Assembly: GCF_036906915.1 (NCBI RefSeq)
Contig: NZ_JBAKHX010000089.1
Coordinates: forward strand, 1 to 29,034
Direction of reading: 5' to 3'
Length of the DNA stretch: 29,034 bases
Origin: Phytohabitans sp036906915
GTDB taxonomy: Bacteria; Actinomycetota; Actinomycetes; Mycobacteriales; Micromonosporaceae
The translations under genes were made by a program, and so were the position numbers. The notes under the pieces were generated by a model, which was not told the DNA's origin, searched no databases, and was given only the letters and a program-made list of their open reading frames with translations. Shown here piece by piece: positions 1 through 7,996 of this stretch; positions within the stretch are counted from its first letter, which is position 1, and each line of letters opens with the position of its first letter.

Positions 1-25
1 GGCGGGGGCGCGGCGGGGCGCGGCG

Positions 26-73
26 CGGCGCGGCGGGGAAGCGGCGCGGCGGGGAAGCGGCGCGGCGGGGAAG
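26..73. repeat. 16-bp tandem repeat, three copies
   Basis: Three perfect head-to-tail copies of CGGCGCGGCGGGGAAG lie at 26-41, 42-57 and 58-73, preceded by degenerate GC-only sequence at 1-25. The array ends 7 nt before the stop codon of the DoxX-like gene, so it sits just downstream of that gene. No gene is visible here. It is probably a slippage-prone minisatellite, and because it opens the window it may mark an assembly edge. Confidence 0.85.
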
Positions 74-80
74 CGGCGGG

Positions 81-416
81 CTAGGGGAGGGTCAGGAGGT
101 AGGTCGCGGTTGTGGCGGCTACGAGCAGGGGGAGGAGTACGCGGGGTAGGGGGTCGCGGTTTCTCAGGTGGGCGGCTGCGGCGCCGAGCATCAGCAAGGT
201 CAGGCCGGTGGCGGCGGCGACGCCGATCGGCGTCACGGTGAAGCCGAGCGCCAGGCCCGCGACACCGGCCAGTTCGAGGGCGCCGATCATGCGGTACTGG
301 CCGACGGAGAACCCGAGGTGCCGCGCCGCCGACCGCATTGCCGGGATGGCGGCGAGCTTGGCGGTGCCGAGGACGCCGAACAGGCCGATCAGGACCGTCG
401 CGAGCAGTGTGTTCAC
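81..416 (-). CDS. DoxX-like small membrane protein
   Basis: A 111-residue, four-helix hydrophobic protein. The pattern of a first helix ending in GTAKL, a central R-x-I-G-x-L-E-L-A-G segment and two C-terminal helices is that of the DoxX-like family of small integral membrane proteins. The family has no firmly established single function; members are linked to redox and stress physiology. The start is a GTG that overlaps the stop of a 16-codon upstream ORF (GTGA), with a GAAGG element about 8 nt before it. The gene follows the LacI-type regulator on the same strand and could be read through from it. Confidence 0.8.
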   Translation of the reverse strand: MNTLLATVLIGLFGVLGTAKLAAIPAMRSAARHLGFSVGQYRMIGALELAGVAGLALGFTVTPIGVAAATGLTLLMLGAAAAHLRNRDPLPRVLLPLLVAATTATYLLTLP

Positions 417-463
417 CGCTGGACCTTCGCATACATGGACTCGATGACGTCGGCGGTTGTCAT
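413..463 (-). other. 16-codon ORF coupled to the DoxX-like gene
   Basis: An ATG ORF reading MTTADVIESMYAKVQR ends in a TGA that overlaps the GTG start of the DoxX-like gene. It starts 10 nt after the stop codon of the LacI-type regulator. The peptide resembles the first residues of SnoaL/NTF2-like proteins, so it may be the stub of a deleted gene or a coupling leader. The sequence alone cannot decide whether it is translated. Confidence 0.3.
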
Positions 464-473
464 GTGCTCCCGT

Positions 474-1730
474 CTAGCGGTCGCGGGGTGGCGCCGTGCT
501 GTCGCGGACGATGAGGGTGGTTGCCAGCTCGATCCGCGTGTGGGTGGGCTGCTCCCCGGCGGCCAGGGCCACCACGAGCTCGGCCGCGGCGGCCCCCATG
601 TCGGCCAGCGGCTGCCGCACGGTGGTCATCGGCGGCCCGCACCACCTGGCGTAGGTGATGTCGTCGAAGCCGATCACGCTGAGGTCGTTTGGCACGCGCA
701 TGCCGGCCTGCCGAGCCGCCTCGTAGACGCCGAACGCCTGCAGGTCGTTGCCGCACAGCACGGCGGTGGGCGGGTTGGACAGGCGCAGCAGCTCGTGCGC
801 GTGGTTGAGCCCGTCTTCGAAGGCGAACCACTGCCCGACGCGGACAAGTCGCTCGTCGAGCGGCACGCCGGCGGCGTCGAGCGCGGCGCGGGTGCCTTCG
901 AGCCGGGCCCTGGCGCACAGCCGCTCGGTGGGGCCGGTGATGACGGCGATGCGCCGGTGACCGAGGTCGAGCAGGTGGCGGGCGGCGGCGATCGCGCCGC
1001 TCCAGTTGGCCGCGCCCACCGAGGGCACCGGATGCTCCGGCTCGCCTGTCGGGTCGAGTACGACCAGCGGGATGGCGCTCGCGGCCAGGATGGCGTGCTG
1101 CTCGGAGGTGAAGCCCATGCGCACGGCGATCACGCCGGTCGGGCGCCGGGCCAGCAGGTCCTGAGCCCAGGAGCGCCCCGCGGATGACTGGTGGACCGCG
1201 TCGGTGAAGCCGACCGCCAGGTGGTGGACGCTGGCGACGCGTTCGACGCCGTGCATGGTCTCGACCGCCAGGTTGCTCTGCATCCCGTAGAAGACGATTT
1301 CGATACTGGCGGCTCGCGACACCTTTTCCGGGCGGCGGTATCCGTGCTCGCGCAGCACCGCCTCGACCCGCCGCCGGGTATCCGGCGCCACGCCCGAACG
1401 GCCATTGAGCACTTTGGACACTGTCGGTGCCGATACCCCGGCGAACCGCGCGATCGCCGCGACCGTCTGCTCGCCCTGCCGGCGCTCGCTCTGCCGGGTG
1501 GCCGTGGACGTGTCGGTCGCCCTCGCGCCGCGGCGCTCGCCGACCTGGCCGAGCAGGCGGGCGCGGACCGCCTCGGCCTCCTGGACCGCCGAGGGCCCGG
1601 CCGGGATGGTCTCCATGAGGTAGCGCCTCTTCTTCGTGGCCGGGTCGATGCCGGCGTAGACCCGCACGCGCAGGGAGCCGCTGGGCAGTTGCTCTATCTC
1701 GCCGCGTGCGCGTCGCGCTCCGGTTGGCAT
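474..1730 (-). CDS. LacI-family regulator fused to an integrase Arm-domain fragment
   Basis: From the ATG at 1730 the product is 418 residues. Residues about 10-66 (GEIEQLPSGSLRVRVYAG, then METIPAGP and a helix ending LLGQVGERR) match the N-terminal Arm DNA-binding region of actinobacterial phage-type tyrosine integrases. After a joint near residue 70, a normal LacI protein follows: HTH at about 88-111 (TVAAIARFAGVSAPTVSKVL) and a periplasmic-binding-protein-like effector domain ending in the typical IGFDD and TTVRQP motifs. No in-frame start codon lies between the integrase part and the HTH, so the chimera must be translated as one protein. TATTTT ends 6 nt before the ATG at 1730, suggesting a leaderless transcript; alternative ATGs are at 1760 and 1832. 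Being divergent from the LPMO gene, it may control polysaccharide degradation (inference). Confidence 0.85.
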   Translation of the reverse strand: MPTGARRARGEIEQLPSGSLRVRVYAGIDPATKKRRYLMETIPAGPSAVQEAEAVRARLLGQVGERRGARATDTSTATRQSERRQGEQTVAAIARFAGVSAPTVSKVLNGRSGVAPDTRRRVEAVLREHGYRRPEKVSRAASIEIVFYGMQSNLAVETMHGVERVASVHHLAVGFTDAVHQSSAGRSWAQDLLARRPTGVIAVRMGFTSEQHAILAASAIPLVVLDPTGEPEHPVPSVGAANWSGAIAAARHLLDLGHRRIAVITGPTERLCARARLEGTRAALDAAGVPLDERLVRVGQWFAFEDGLNHAHELLRLSNPPTAVLCGNDLQAFGVYEAARQAGMRVPNDLSVIGFDDITYARWCGPPMTTVRQPLADMGAAAAELVVALAAGEQPTHTRIELATTLIVRDSTAPPRDR

Positions 1731-1736
1731 GGAGCC

Positions 1737-1742
1737 AAAATA
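1737..1742 (-). promoter_or_regulatory. -10 element of the LacI-type gene
   Basis: TATTTT on the minus strand fits the actinobacterial TAnnnT -10 pattern and lies 6 nt before the ATG at 1730. This favours that ATG as a leaderless start over the upstream ATGs. No convincing -35 is seen. Confidence 0.45.
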
Positions 1743-1782
1743 GTGCCCATCTAGCTCCATGTATAGCGCTCCGCAGGCGCTG

Positions 1783-1813
1783 TGAACGTTTCCTTGCCAC
1801 TGTTGACCGTTTC
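1783..1813. promoter_or_regulatory. Direct repeats in the LacI/LPMO intergenic region
   Basis: TGAACGTTTC (1783-1792) and TGACCGTTTC (1804-1813) are near-identical direct repeats whose starts are 21 bp apart, two helical turns. A possible promoter for the LPMO gene, TTGCCA (1794-1799) with CATTGT (1817-1822) after 17 bp, is interleaved with them. The first repeat has an ACGT core with an imperfect inverted arm, as in many LacI-family operators. They are candidate sites for the divergent LacI-type regulator. Confidence 0.4.
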
Positions 1814-1852
1814 TGACATTGTGATCCATCAATGGGTATGAGGAGGAGGACG

Positions 1853-2860
1853 ATGATGATGCGGCGCTTGTTCCTCACCGCCGGTGTCGTGGGCGCGCTT
1901 TTGGCGACCACGCTGGCCGTGCCGGCACAGGCACACGGCTCCGCCACCGACCCGCCCTCGCGGGTGTTCGGCTGCTTCGACCGGTGGGGCAGCGACTTCC
2001 AGAACCCCGTCATGGCCACCGAAGACCCGATGTGCTGGCAGGCCTGGCGGGCCAACCCGAACGCAATGTGGAACTGGAACGCGCTCAACCGCACCGGTGT
2101 CGCCGGCGACTACCGTGCCGCCATCCCCGACGGTCAGCTCTGCAGCGGCGGGCTCACCCACGACGGCCGCTTCGCCTCGATGGACAAGCCGGGCGAGTGG
2201 CGTGCCGCCAGCAAGCCCCGCCAGTTCACGCTCACCGTGACCGATGGGGTGAGGCACGGCGCCGACTTCCTGCGGGTCTACATCACGCGCCAGGGGTACG
2301 ACGCGCTCACCCAGCCGCTGCGCTGGAGCGACCTGGAGCTGGTCACCACGACCGGGCTCCAGCCGGGTGCGCCCGGTGTCTACACGGCCCAGGTCGACGC
2401 CGGCACCCGCACCGGGCGGCACGTCGTCTACACGATCTGGCAGGCGAGCCACAAGGACGAGTCGTACTACATGTGCAGCGACGTGATCATCGGTGGCGGC
2501 GGCACCTCGACGCCCGCGCCGACCACGTCAGCGCCGACCACACCGCCACCTGCTTCTGGCGGTTGTTCGGCAACCTACGCGGTCACCAGCCAGTGGAGCG
2601 GCGGCTTCCAGGGCGAGGTGCGGGTGAGCGCGGGGCGCGCGGCCATCCGGAGCTGGGCGGTGAGGTGGACGTTCGCGAGCGGCCAGCAGATCGCCTCGTC
2701 GTGGGGTGCCGCCGTCACGACTAGCGGATCCAGCGTTACCGCGAGCAATGCCAGCTACAACGGGGCGGTCGCCGCGGGAGGCAACGTGAACTTCGGGTTC
2801 ATCGCGTCGTGGGCGGGCACCAACGCGGTGCCGGCGCTGACCTGTACGGCCACCACCTGA
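1853..2860 (+). CDS. Secreted lytic polysaccharide monooxygenase (AA10) with CBM2
   Basis: A copper-dependent enzyme that oxidatively cleaves crystalline polysaccharide, probably cellulose. AGGAGGAGG at 1841-1849 precedes a triple ATG at 1853, 1856 and 1859, so the start is here rather than at the ATGs at 1832 or 1838. A signal peptide of 27 residues ends AQA; cleavage exposes His28 (HGSATDPPSR), the amino-terminal histidine of the copper brace. The second brace histidine is in IWQASHKDESYYMCSD. A Thr/Pro-rich linker (about residues 215-235) leads to a C-terminal CBM2-type module with its framing cysteines and W-S-G-G-F-Q-G-E-V start. The CBM2 suggests cellulose rather than chitin as substrate; which carbon is oxidised cannot be judged from sequence. 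A hairpin follows the stop codon. Confidence 0.93.
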   Translation: MMMRRLFLTAGVVGALLATTLAVPAQAHGSATDPPSRVFGCFDRWGSDFQNPVMATEDPMCWQAWRANPNAMWNWNALNRTGVAGDYRAAIPDGQLCSGGLTHDGRFASMDKPGEWRAASKPRQFTLTVTDGVRHGADFLRVYITRQGYDALTQPLRWSDLELVTTTGLQPGAPGVYTAQVDAGTRTGRHVVYTIWQASHKDESYYMCSDVIIGGGGTSTPAPTTSAPTTPPPASGGCSATYAVTSQWSGGFQGEVRVSAGRAAIRSWAVRWTFASGQQIASSWGAAVTTSGSSVTASNASYNGAVAAGGNVNFGFIASWAGTNAVPALTCTATT

Positions 2861-2877
2861 GTTGCGACTCAGATCGG

Positions 2878-2906
2878 CGTGCCGGGCGGCATGTGCGCCC
2901 GGCACG
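2878..2906 (+). terminator. Hairpin downstream of the LPMO gene
   Basis: CGTGCCGGGCG (2878-2888) and CGCCCGGCACG (2896-2906) form a perfect 11-bp stem with a 7-nt loop, starting 17 nt after the LPMO stop. Only a short T-rich stretch follows. It lies between the convergent LPMO and DapA-family genes and may end transcription from both sides. Confidence 0.6.
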
Positions 2907-3013
2907 CGACTTTCTCGTCCCGTGACCTATGTGGACTTGCGGCCAGTTGATCTGCGAGACGCATCCTTCGCCACCGTGACCCGCTACATCCCGTCGAACC
3001 CTCGCTGAGCGGG

Positions 3014-3946
3014 TCAGATCAGGCCGGCTGCGGCCAGGTACTTGCCTACCCTTGCGATTTCGTCTTCGTCCAGTGGGATCTGGGGCGCTGCCGTTGTCGG
3101 GTGGGTGATGATGCCTCGTAGGTACAGGGCGGCCTTGAAGGCGCCAAGCGCCGACGAGCTCCCACCCATCCGCGTGCCACCCACCGTCACGAACTGGAAC
3201 AGGCGCAGCAGCCGCTCCTGCTCGACCCGGGCCGCCTCCCAGTCTCCGGCCACCGCCGACCTGTACAGCCGGGCATACCCGTGCGGGTCCACGTTGCCCA
3301 AACCCGGCACCACACCGTCCGCGCCCATCCACAGTGCACAGTCGACGGTCAGTTCCCCGCCGGTGAGGACGCTGAACGACTCCAGGCCGGCACGCTCCCG
3401 CCGCCCTACCAGGAGCCCCCGGAACGCGCCCTCGTCGCCGCTGGAGTCCTTGACTCCGGCCAGCACGCCATCGGCTCCCAGGTTCAGCAGCAACTCCCCG
3501 CTGAGCTTGCTGTGCACCGACACCGGCAGGTCGTAGGCGTACACAGGAACACCCGCCCCGCTGGCGACGGCGCGGAAGTGTCCCTCGATCTCGGCCGGGT
3601 GGGTCCTCGTGTAGTACGGTGCGGTGACCACGACCCCATCGGCGCCAAGGCGCACCGCCTCCCGCGCGTGGTCGAGCACCCGCAACGTGGTCATGTCGAT
3701 CGCGCCGGCGAGCACCGGAACCTGCCCGGCCACGTGCCCGACGACCGTCTCCAGCACGACCTTGCGGTGACGGTCGGGCAGGAACGCCACCTCCGAGGTC
3801 GAGCCCAGCACGAACAGCCCGTTCACCCCACCCTCGATCAGGTGGTCGACCAGCCGGACCAGCGACCGGGTGTCGACCTCGCCGTCGGGGGACAGCGGGG
3901 TACAGACCGGGGGGATGACGCCGGACAGGGCCGTGGCGATGGTCAT
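3014..3946 (-). CDS. DapA/NanA-family (N-acetylneuraminate lyase-like) aldolase
   Basis: A 310-residue TIM-barrel Schiff-base lyase. The catalytic lysine is K166 (AGVKDSSGD), the tyrosine is Y138 (YAYDLP, a variant of the usual YNxP), and the pyruvate-binding loop is GSTSE at 48-52 in place of the usual GxTGE. GGGAGG about 6 nt before the ATG at 3946 sets the start; the reading frame is open for 26 more codons upstream, but that part overlaps the intercistronic element. It is the last gene of a peptide-type ABC importer operon that is divergent from two GntR regulators and a sialidase, which makes cleavage of sialic acid to ManNAc and pyruvate the best guess. Dihydrodipicolinate synthesis is unlikely in this setting. 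No nanK or nanE is present in the window. Confidence 0.85.
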   Translation of the reverse strand: MTIATALSGVIPPVCTPLSPDGEVDTRSLVRLVDHLIEGGVNGLFVLGSTSEVAFLPDRHRKVVLETVVGHVAGQVPVLAGAIDMTTLRVLDHAREAVRLGADGVVVTAPYYTRTHPAEIEGHFRAVASGAGVPVYAYDLPVSVHSKLSGELLLNLGADGVLAGVKDSSGDEGAFRGLLVGRRERAGLESFSVLTGGELTVDCALWMGADGVVPGLGNVDPHGYARLYRSAVAGDWEAARVEQERLLRLFQFVTVGGTRMGGSSSALGAFKAALYLRGIITHPTTAAPQIPLDEDEIARVGKYLAAAGLI

Positions 3947-4065
3947 GCGTCGCCTCCCGAGCGCAGCGAGGGCCAGGATTGCGGCGGGAGTGACAGGCGG
4001 CTGGGGGGAGGCTTCGGGGCGCACGACCCGCGTGAACGGAGGCGAGCGCGAGTTGGATCGATCAT
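3943..4065 (-). other. 40-codon intercistronic ORF bridging the ATPase and lyase genes
   Basis: An ATG ORF (begins MIDPTRARLRSRGSC, ends WPSLRSGGDA) whose start overlaps the TGA of the upstream ATPase gene as ATGA and whose TGA overlaps the ATG of the lyase gene as ATGA. TCGCCTCC near its 5' end (4038-4045) is perfectly complementary to GGAGGCGA (3950-3957), which contains the Shine-Dalgarno sequence of the lyase gene. Translation of the small ORF would open that helix. The peptide is rich in Pro, Arg and Ser with no domain. It shows the same stop-start logic as the 19-codon ORFs at 16235 and 17864. Confidence 0.55.
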
Positions 4066-5069
4066 GAACGCTCCTGGGCTTGGGTGATCAGTTCGAGGTC
4101 GGTGGCGCCGTCGTCGACCGGGTGGTGGCAGCGCAGGACGTGCGCGCCGTCCGCGCGCGGCGGGGGCATCTCGGCGGCGCAGGCCGCGTCGGCCCGCCAG
4201 CATCGGGTACGGAACGGGCAGCCGCTAGGAGGACGCGTGGCGGACGGCACGGGGCCGACGAGCGGGATCGGGTCGATCGGCGACAGCAGGCCGGGCGTGG
4301 CGGAGAAGAGCGCGCGCGTGTAGGGGTGGCGCGCCGCGTGCGGCACCGAGTGTGCCGGTGTCTGCTCGACGATCCGGCCGAGGTACATGGTGACCACCCG
4401 GTCGCTCATCCGCCGCACCGTCTGGATGTCATGCGACACGAAAACGAGCGCCAGCCCCAGCCGGTCTTTCAGGTCCAGCAACAGGTTGAGGATCTGCGCC
4501 CGCACCGACACGTCAAGCGCACTGGTGGGCTCGTCGGCGACCAGCAACTCCGGCGCGAGGGCGAGCGCTCGGGCGATGGCCACGCGCTGGCGCTGCCCGC
4601 CGGAGAGTTGGCCGGGCAGCAGGTCGGCCGCGCTGCGGGGCAGGCCCACCTGGTCGAGCAGCTCCCGCACCCGCTCGTCGCGCTCGCGCGTGGTGCCGCG
4701 CCGGTGTACGTCGAGCGGGTCGCGCAGGATCTGCCGGATCGGCATCCGGCGGTTCAGCGCGGTGGCCGGGTCCTGGAAGACCATGCCGACGTTGGAGCCG
4801 ATCAGGTGGCGGCGCCGGGCGTCCGGCAGCCGCCACAGCTGCTCCCCCCGGAAGGTGACGGTGCCGGCGGTGGGCCGTTGCAGCCCGACGAGCACCTGGG
4901 CGAGCGTCGACTTGCCGCACCCCGATTCGCCGACGATGCCTACGGTTTCGCCGGGCGCGATGGCTAGGTCGGCGCCGGTGAGGGCGTACACGCGGTCGCG
5001 GCGGAACACCCCACCGGACCGGGCCTTGTGCACGACGTGCACATCGGACAGTGCCAGCAGCGTGTCCAT
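4062..5069 (-). CDS. Peptide-type ABC importer ATPase (OppF/DppF family)
   Basis: The second ATPase of an Opp/Dpp-class importer, about 335 residues. It has Walker A GESGCGKS near residue 50, the signature LSGGQRQR near 157, Walker B LLVADEP near 180 and the H-loop SHD. The C-terminal oligopeptide-transporter extension carries four cysteines (GCPFRTRCWRADAAC ... RCHHP), the arrangement associated with an iron-sulfur cluster in this family. The start can be ATG at 5069 (TGATG with the upstream stop) or GTG at 5072 (GTGA); both are translationally coupled. In context it should power uptake of the sialidase product (inference). Confidence 0.9.
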   Translation of the reverse strand: MDTLLALSDVHVVHKARSGGVFRRDRVYALTGADLAIAPGETVGIVGESGCGKSTLAQVLVGLQRPTAGTVTFRGEQLWRLPDARRRHLIGSNVGMVFQDPATALNRRMPIRQILRDPLDVHRRGTTRERDERVRELLDQVGLPRSAADLLPGQLSGGQRQRVAIARALALAPELLVADEPTSALDVSVRAQILNLLLDLKDRLGLALVFVSHDIQTVRRMSDRVVTMYLGRIVEQTPAHSVPHAARHPYTRALFSATPGLLSPIDPIPLVGPVPSATRPPSGCPFRTRCWRADAACAAEMPPPRADGAHVLRCHHPVDDGATDLELITQAQERS

Positions 5070-7012
5070 CACAGCACCTCCGTCGCCGCGACGGCCGGTA
5101 CGGCCGGGTGATGGCAGGCCACCTGATGCCGGCGTTCCGCTCCGGTCAGCGGCGGCGCCTCGGTGCGACAGACATCCGTCGCCATTGGACAGCGGTCGGC
5201 GAACCGGCAGCCGGCCGGGAAATCGGCCGGCGCCGGCACGACACCGCGGATCTGGGTCAGCCGCTTCGCACCGGCCTCAAGGGACAGCACCGAGCCCAGC
5301 AGCCCGCGGGCGTAGTGGTGTGCCGGGGCGCCAACGACGGCCGACGTCACACCAGTCTCCACGATCTGGCCGCCGTACATGACGACCACCCGGTCGGTCA
5401 CGTCGGCCACGAGCGCGAGGTCGTGGGAGACCAGGATGAGCGCGAAGCCCAACTCGGCCCGCAGCCGCAGCAGCAGCTCGATGACCTGAGCCTGGACCGT
5501 CACGTCCAGCGCCGTCGTGGGCTCGTCGGCCACGATCAGGCGGGGCCCGCGCGACAGCGCCATCGCGATCAGCACCCGCTGGCGCTGGCCCCCGGACAGC
5601 TCGTGCGGGTACGCCGACAGCGTCCGCGCCGGATCGAGGCCGACCAGCCCTAGCAACTCCTCGGCCGTACGCGTGCCGCCGCGCCGGATCAGCTGCCCCA
5701 GCTGCGCCCGTACCGTCATCGCCGGATTCAGCGACGACAGCGCGTCCTGGTAGATCATCGCCATGTCGTGCCCGAGCAGCCGGCGTCGCGCCGATCGGGG
5801 CATGGTGAGCAGGTCCTGGCCACGAAACCGGATCGTGCCGCGCACGCGGGCGCCGCGCGGCTGCAGCCCCATGACGGTCAGCGCGGTCAGCGACTTGCCG
5901 CAGCCCGACTCGCCGACGAGGCCCAGCACCTCGCCCGGGCGTACGTCAAAGGAGATGCCGTCGACGATGTCGATGCCGCCGTGCCGGTCGTCGAAGCCGA
6001 TCGCGAGGCCGCTCACCTCGAGGATCGGCGGCCCTTCGGGCAGCGGCCGCGCGCGGGCGGCCAGCCGCGCGGCGGCCTCGGTCAGGCCTGGCAGCTCGGT
6101 GACCCGGCCCTCGCCGGCCGAGGCAACCGGCGTACCCGCCGCCACTATCCGATGTGGAGCGCGGGAGGCCGGCGCTGCCCACGCGTCGGAGACGCCCTCG
6201 GAAAGGATGTTCAGCGCCAGTACCGTGACGAGGATCAGCAGGCCCGGGAAGACCGTGGCCCACCAGCCGCCGAGCAGCACCATGTTCTTGCCGTCGGCGA
6301 TGACGCTGCCCCACGACGGCGCCGGCGGCCGCACGCCCGCGCCGATGAACGACAGCGATGCCTCGAACACGATGGCGTCGGCCACCATCACCGTGCAGAA
6401 CACGAGCACCGGTGCCGCGCAGTTGCGCGCGACGTGCCGCAGCAGGATGTGTGGCGTCCGGGCACCGATGACCCGTTCGGCGGCCACGTAGTCCTCGCCG
6501 TACTGTGCCAGGACGTTGGCGCGCACCACCCGGGCAACCGACGGCATGTACAGGAAGCCGAGCGCGCACACGAGCACCGGGATCGCGCCGCCGAACACGG
6601 CGACCAGCACCGCCGCGAGCGCGATGCCCGGAAACGCCATGACGACGTCCAGCACGCGCATCAGCGTCTCGTCGAGCCAGCGGCGGGACGTCGCGGCGAT
6701 CGCGCCGATCAGGGCGCCGACCGCCAGAGCGAGGCCGGTGGCGCCGAGGCCGATGATGAGCGACCAGCGCGCCCCATGCAGCAGTCGGCTGAGGATGTCG
6801 CGGTTTGCACTGTCGAGGCCCATCCAGTGCGCCGCCGACGGCCCGCCGCCGGTGGCCTCCTGGAAGTACGGCGAGTGTGGCGCCAGGAGCGGCCCGAACA
6901 GCGCGGCCAGGGCCACGACGACGACCACGCCGAGCGCGACCCACGACAGCGGGGGCAGCCGCCGGAACCTGATGCCGGGCCGGGAGAGCCGGGCGGTCAG
7001 TCCACGTCGCAT
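5069..7012 (-). CDS. Fused ABC importer permease-ATPase (OppC-OppD type)
   Basis: A 647-residue fusion. Residues about 1-300 are a DppC/OppC-type permease: first helix VALGVVVVVALAALFGPLLAP, then the GLDSANRDILSRLLHGARWSL loop and the transporter EAA-like loop around AAERVIGARTPHILLRHV. Residues about 330-647 are the OppD-type ATPase, with Walker A GESGCGKS, signature LSGGQRQR, Walker B LIVADEP and a C-terminal cysteine set (GCRFADRCPMATDVC ... CHHP). The ATG at 7012 overlaps the upstream permease stop as TGATG. Such fusions are common in actinobacteria and probably fix subunit stoichiometry. Confidence 0.92.
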   Translation of the reverse strand: MRRGLTARLSRPGIRFRRLPPLSWVALGVVVVVALAALFGPLLAPHSPYFQEATGGGPSAAHWMGLDSANRDILSRLLHGARWSLIIGLGATGLALAVGALIGAIAATSRRWLDETLMRVLDVVMAFPGIALAAVLVAVFGGAIPVLVCALGFLYMPSVARVVRANVLAQYGEDYVAAERVIGARTPHILLRHVARNCAAPVLVFCTVMVADAIVFEASLSFIGAGVRPPAPSWGSVIADGKNMVLLGGWWATVFPGLLILVTVLALNILSEGVSDAWAAPASRAPHRIVAAGTPVASAGEGRVTELPGLTEAAARLAARARPLPEGPPILEVSGLAIGFDDRHGGIDIVDGISFDVRPGEVLGLVGESGCGKSLTALTVMGLQPRGARVRGTIRFRGQDLLTMPRSARRRLLGHDMAMIYQDALSSLNPAMTVRAQLGQLIRRGGTRTAEELLGLVGLDPARTLSAYPHELSGGQRQRVLIAMALSRGPRLIVADEPTTALDVTVQAQVIELLLRLRAELGFALILVSHDLALVADVTDRVVVMYGGQIVETGVTSAVVGAPAHHYARGLLGSVLSLEAGAKRLTQIRGVVPAPADFPAGCRFADRCPMATDVCRTEAPPLTGAERRHQVACHHPAVPAVAATEVL

Positions 7013-7971
7013 CAGCCAGCGCTCCTCAGTCTCGGGTTGACAAGCAGGTACAGCACGTCGACCACGAGGTTCACGACGACGAACCCGGCGGCGATGGTCA
7101 GCACGACGCCCTGCACGACCGCCGGGTCGCCGTCTCGCACCGCGTTGATCATCAGTTGGCCCATCCCGGGCAGGGAGTAGATCGTCTCGATGACCACCGC
7201 ACCGCCGAGCAGGTACCCGATCCGCAGCCCCAGGACGGTCAGCGGGTTGATGAGCGCGTTGCGCAGCACGTTCCGCCCCACCACGACGATCGGCGGCAGG
7301 CCGCTGCCGATCGCGGTGCGCACGTAGTCCTTGTCGAGCTCTTCCACCACCGAGGTGCGGATGATGCGGGTGAGCTGGGCGGCGACCGGCAGCGACAGCG
7401 AGAGCGCTGGCAGCGTCATCGAGCGCAGCCAGCCGCTGAGCGAGTCGGCCGGGTTGATGTACCCGCCGGTCGGGAACCAGCCCTGGCCGACGGCGAGCCA
7501 CTGGATCATCAGCAGGGCCAGCCAGAATGCCGGCGCCGCGACGCCGACCAGCGACACCACCCGGATCAGGTGGTCGGGCCACCGGTCCCGGTACAGGGCC
7601 GCGGTGACGCCGAACAGCAGCGCCAGTACCACCGCGATGAGCAGCCCGAGAATGGTGAGCTGCATCGTCAGCGGCATCGCGGTGACGACCGAGTCCAGCA
7701 CCGGCCGCTTGGTGAGCACGCTGGTGCCCATGTCCCCCTGCAGGAGGTCGCCGACGAAGCGCAGGTAGCGCAGCGGCAGCGGGTCGAGCAGCCCGTTCTC
7801 CTCCTGGAACTGGCGGATCTGCTCCGGCGTGGGGTTCGCGCCCTGGAAATACGCGTACTCCGGCTTGCTGTCGGAGAACCGCATGATGACGAACACGAAC
7901 GCGACCACGCCGAGCAGCAGCGGGATCAGCACGAGGATGCGGCGCACCAGCATTCTGGCGATGACGGCCAC
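7012..7971 (-). CDS. ABC importer permease (OppB/DppB type)
   Basis: A 319-residue integral membrane subunit with the family hallmarks: N-terminal helix ILVLIPLLLGVVAFVFVIMRF, a long periplasmic loop after it, the cytoplasmic coupling loop LDKDYVRTAIGSGLPPIVVVGRNVLRNA, and the conserved VIETIYSLPGMGQLMINAVRDGDPAVVQG segment. The start is a GTG with TAGGAG 6 nt upstream, 25 nt after the stop of the binding-protein gene. It forms the channel with the permease half of the next gene. Confidence 0.92.
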   Translation of the reverse strand: MAVIARMLVRRILVLIPLLLGVVAFVFVIMRFSDSKPEYAYFQGANPTPEQIRQFQEENGLLDPLPLRYLRFVGDLLQGDMGTSVLTKRPVLDSVVTAMPLTMQLTILGLLIAVVLALLFGVTAALYRDRWPDHLIRVVSLVGVAAPAFWLALLMIQWLAVGQGWFPTGGYINPADSLSGWLRSMTLPALSLSLPVAAQLTRIIRTSVVEELDKDYVRTAIGSGLPPIVVVGRNVLRNALINPLTVLGLRIGYLLGGAVVIETIYSLPGMGQLMINAVRDGDPAVVQGVVLTIAAGFVVVNLVVDVLYLLVNPRLRSAG

Positions 7972-7996
7972 GCAAGACTCCTAGAGAGTAAGCCTC

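Noticed and set aside
2929..2979. 16-codon ORF MWTCGQLICETHPSPP downstream of the LPMO terminator
   Set aside because: No ribosome-binding site, no overlap with a neighbour, and it lies between convergent genes. I cannot support translation or a function.
3014..3946. Biosynthetic dihydrodipicolinate synthase (dapA proper)
   Set aside because: The GSTSE and YDLP motif variants and the importer/sialidase neighbourhood argue for a catabolic lyase.
7012..7975. Extension of the permease-ATPase fusion upstream through the OppB gene
   Set aside because: The upstream part is an out-of-frame reading of the OppB permease gene, and the ATG at 7012 is coupled to its stop.
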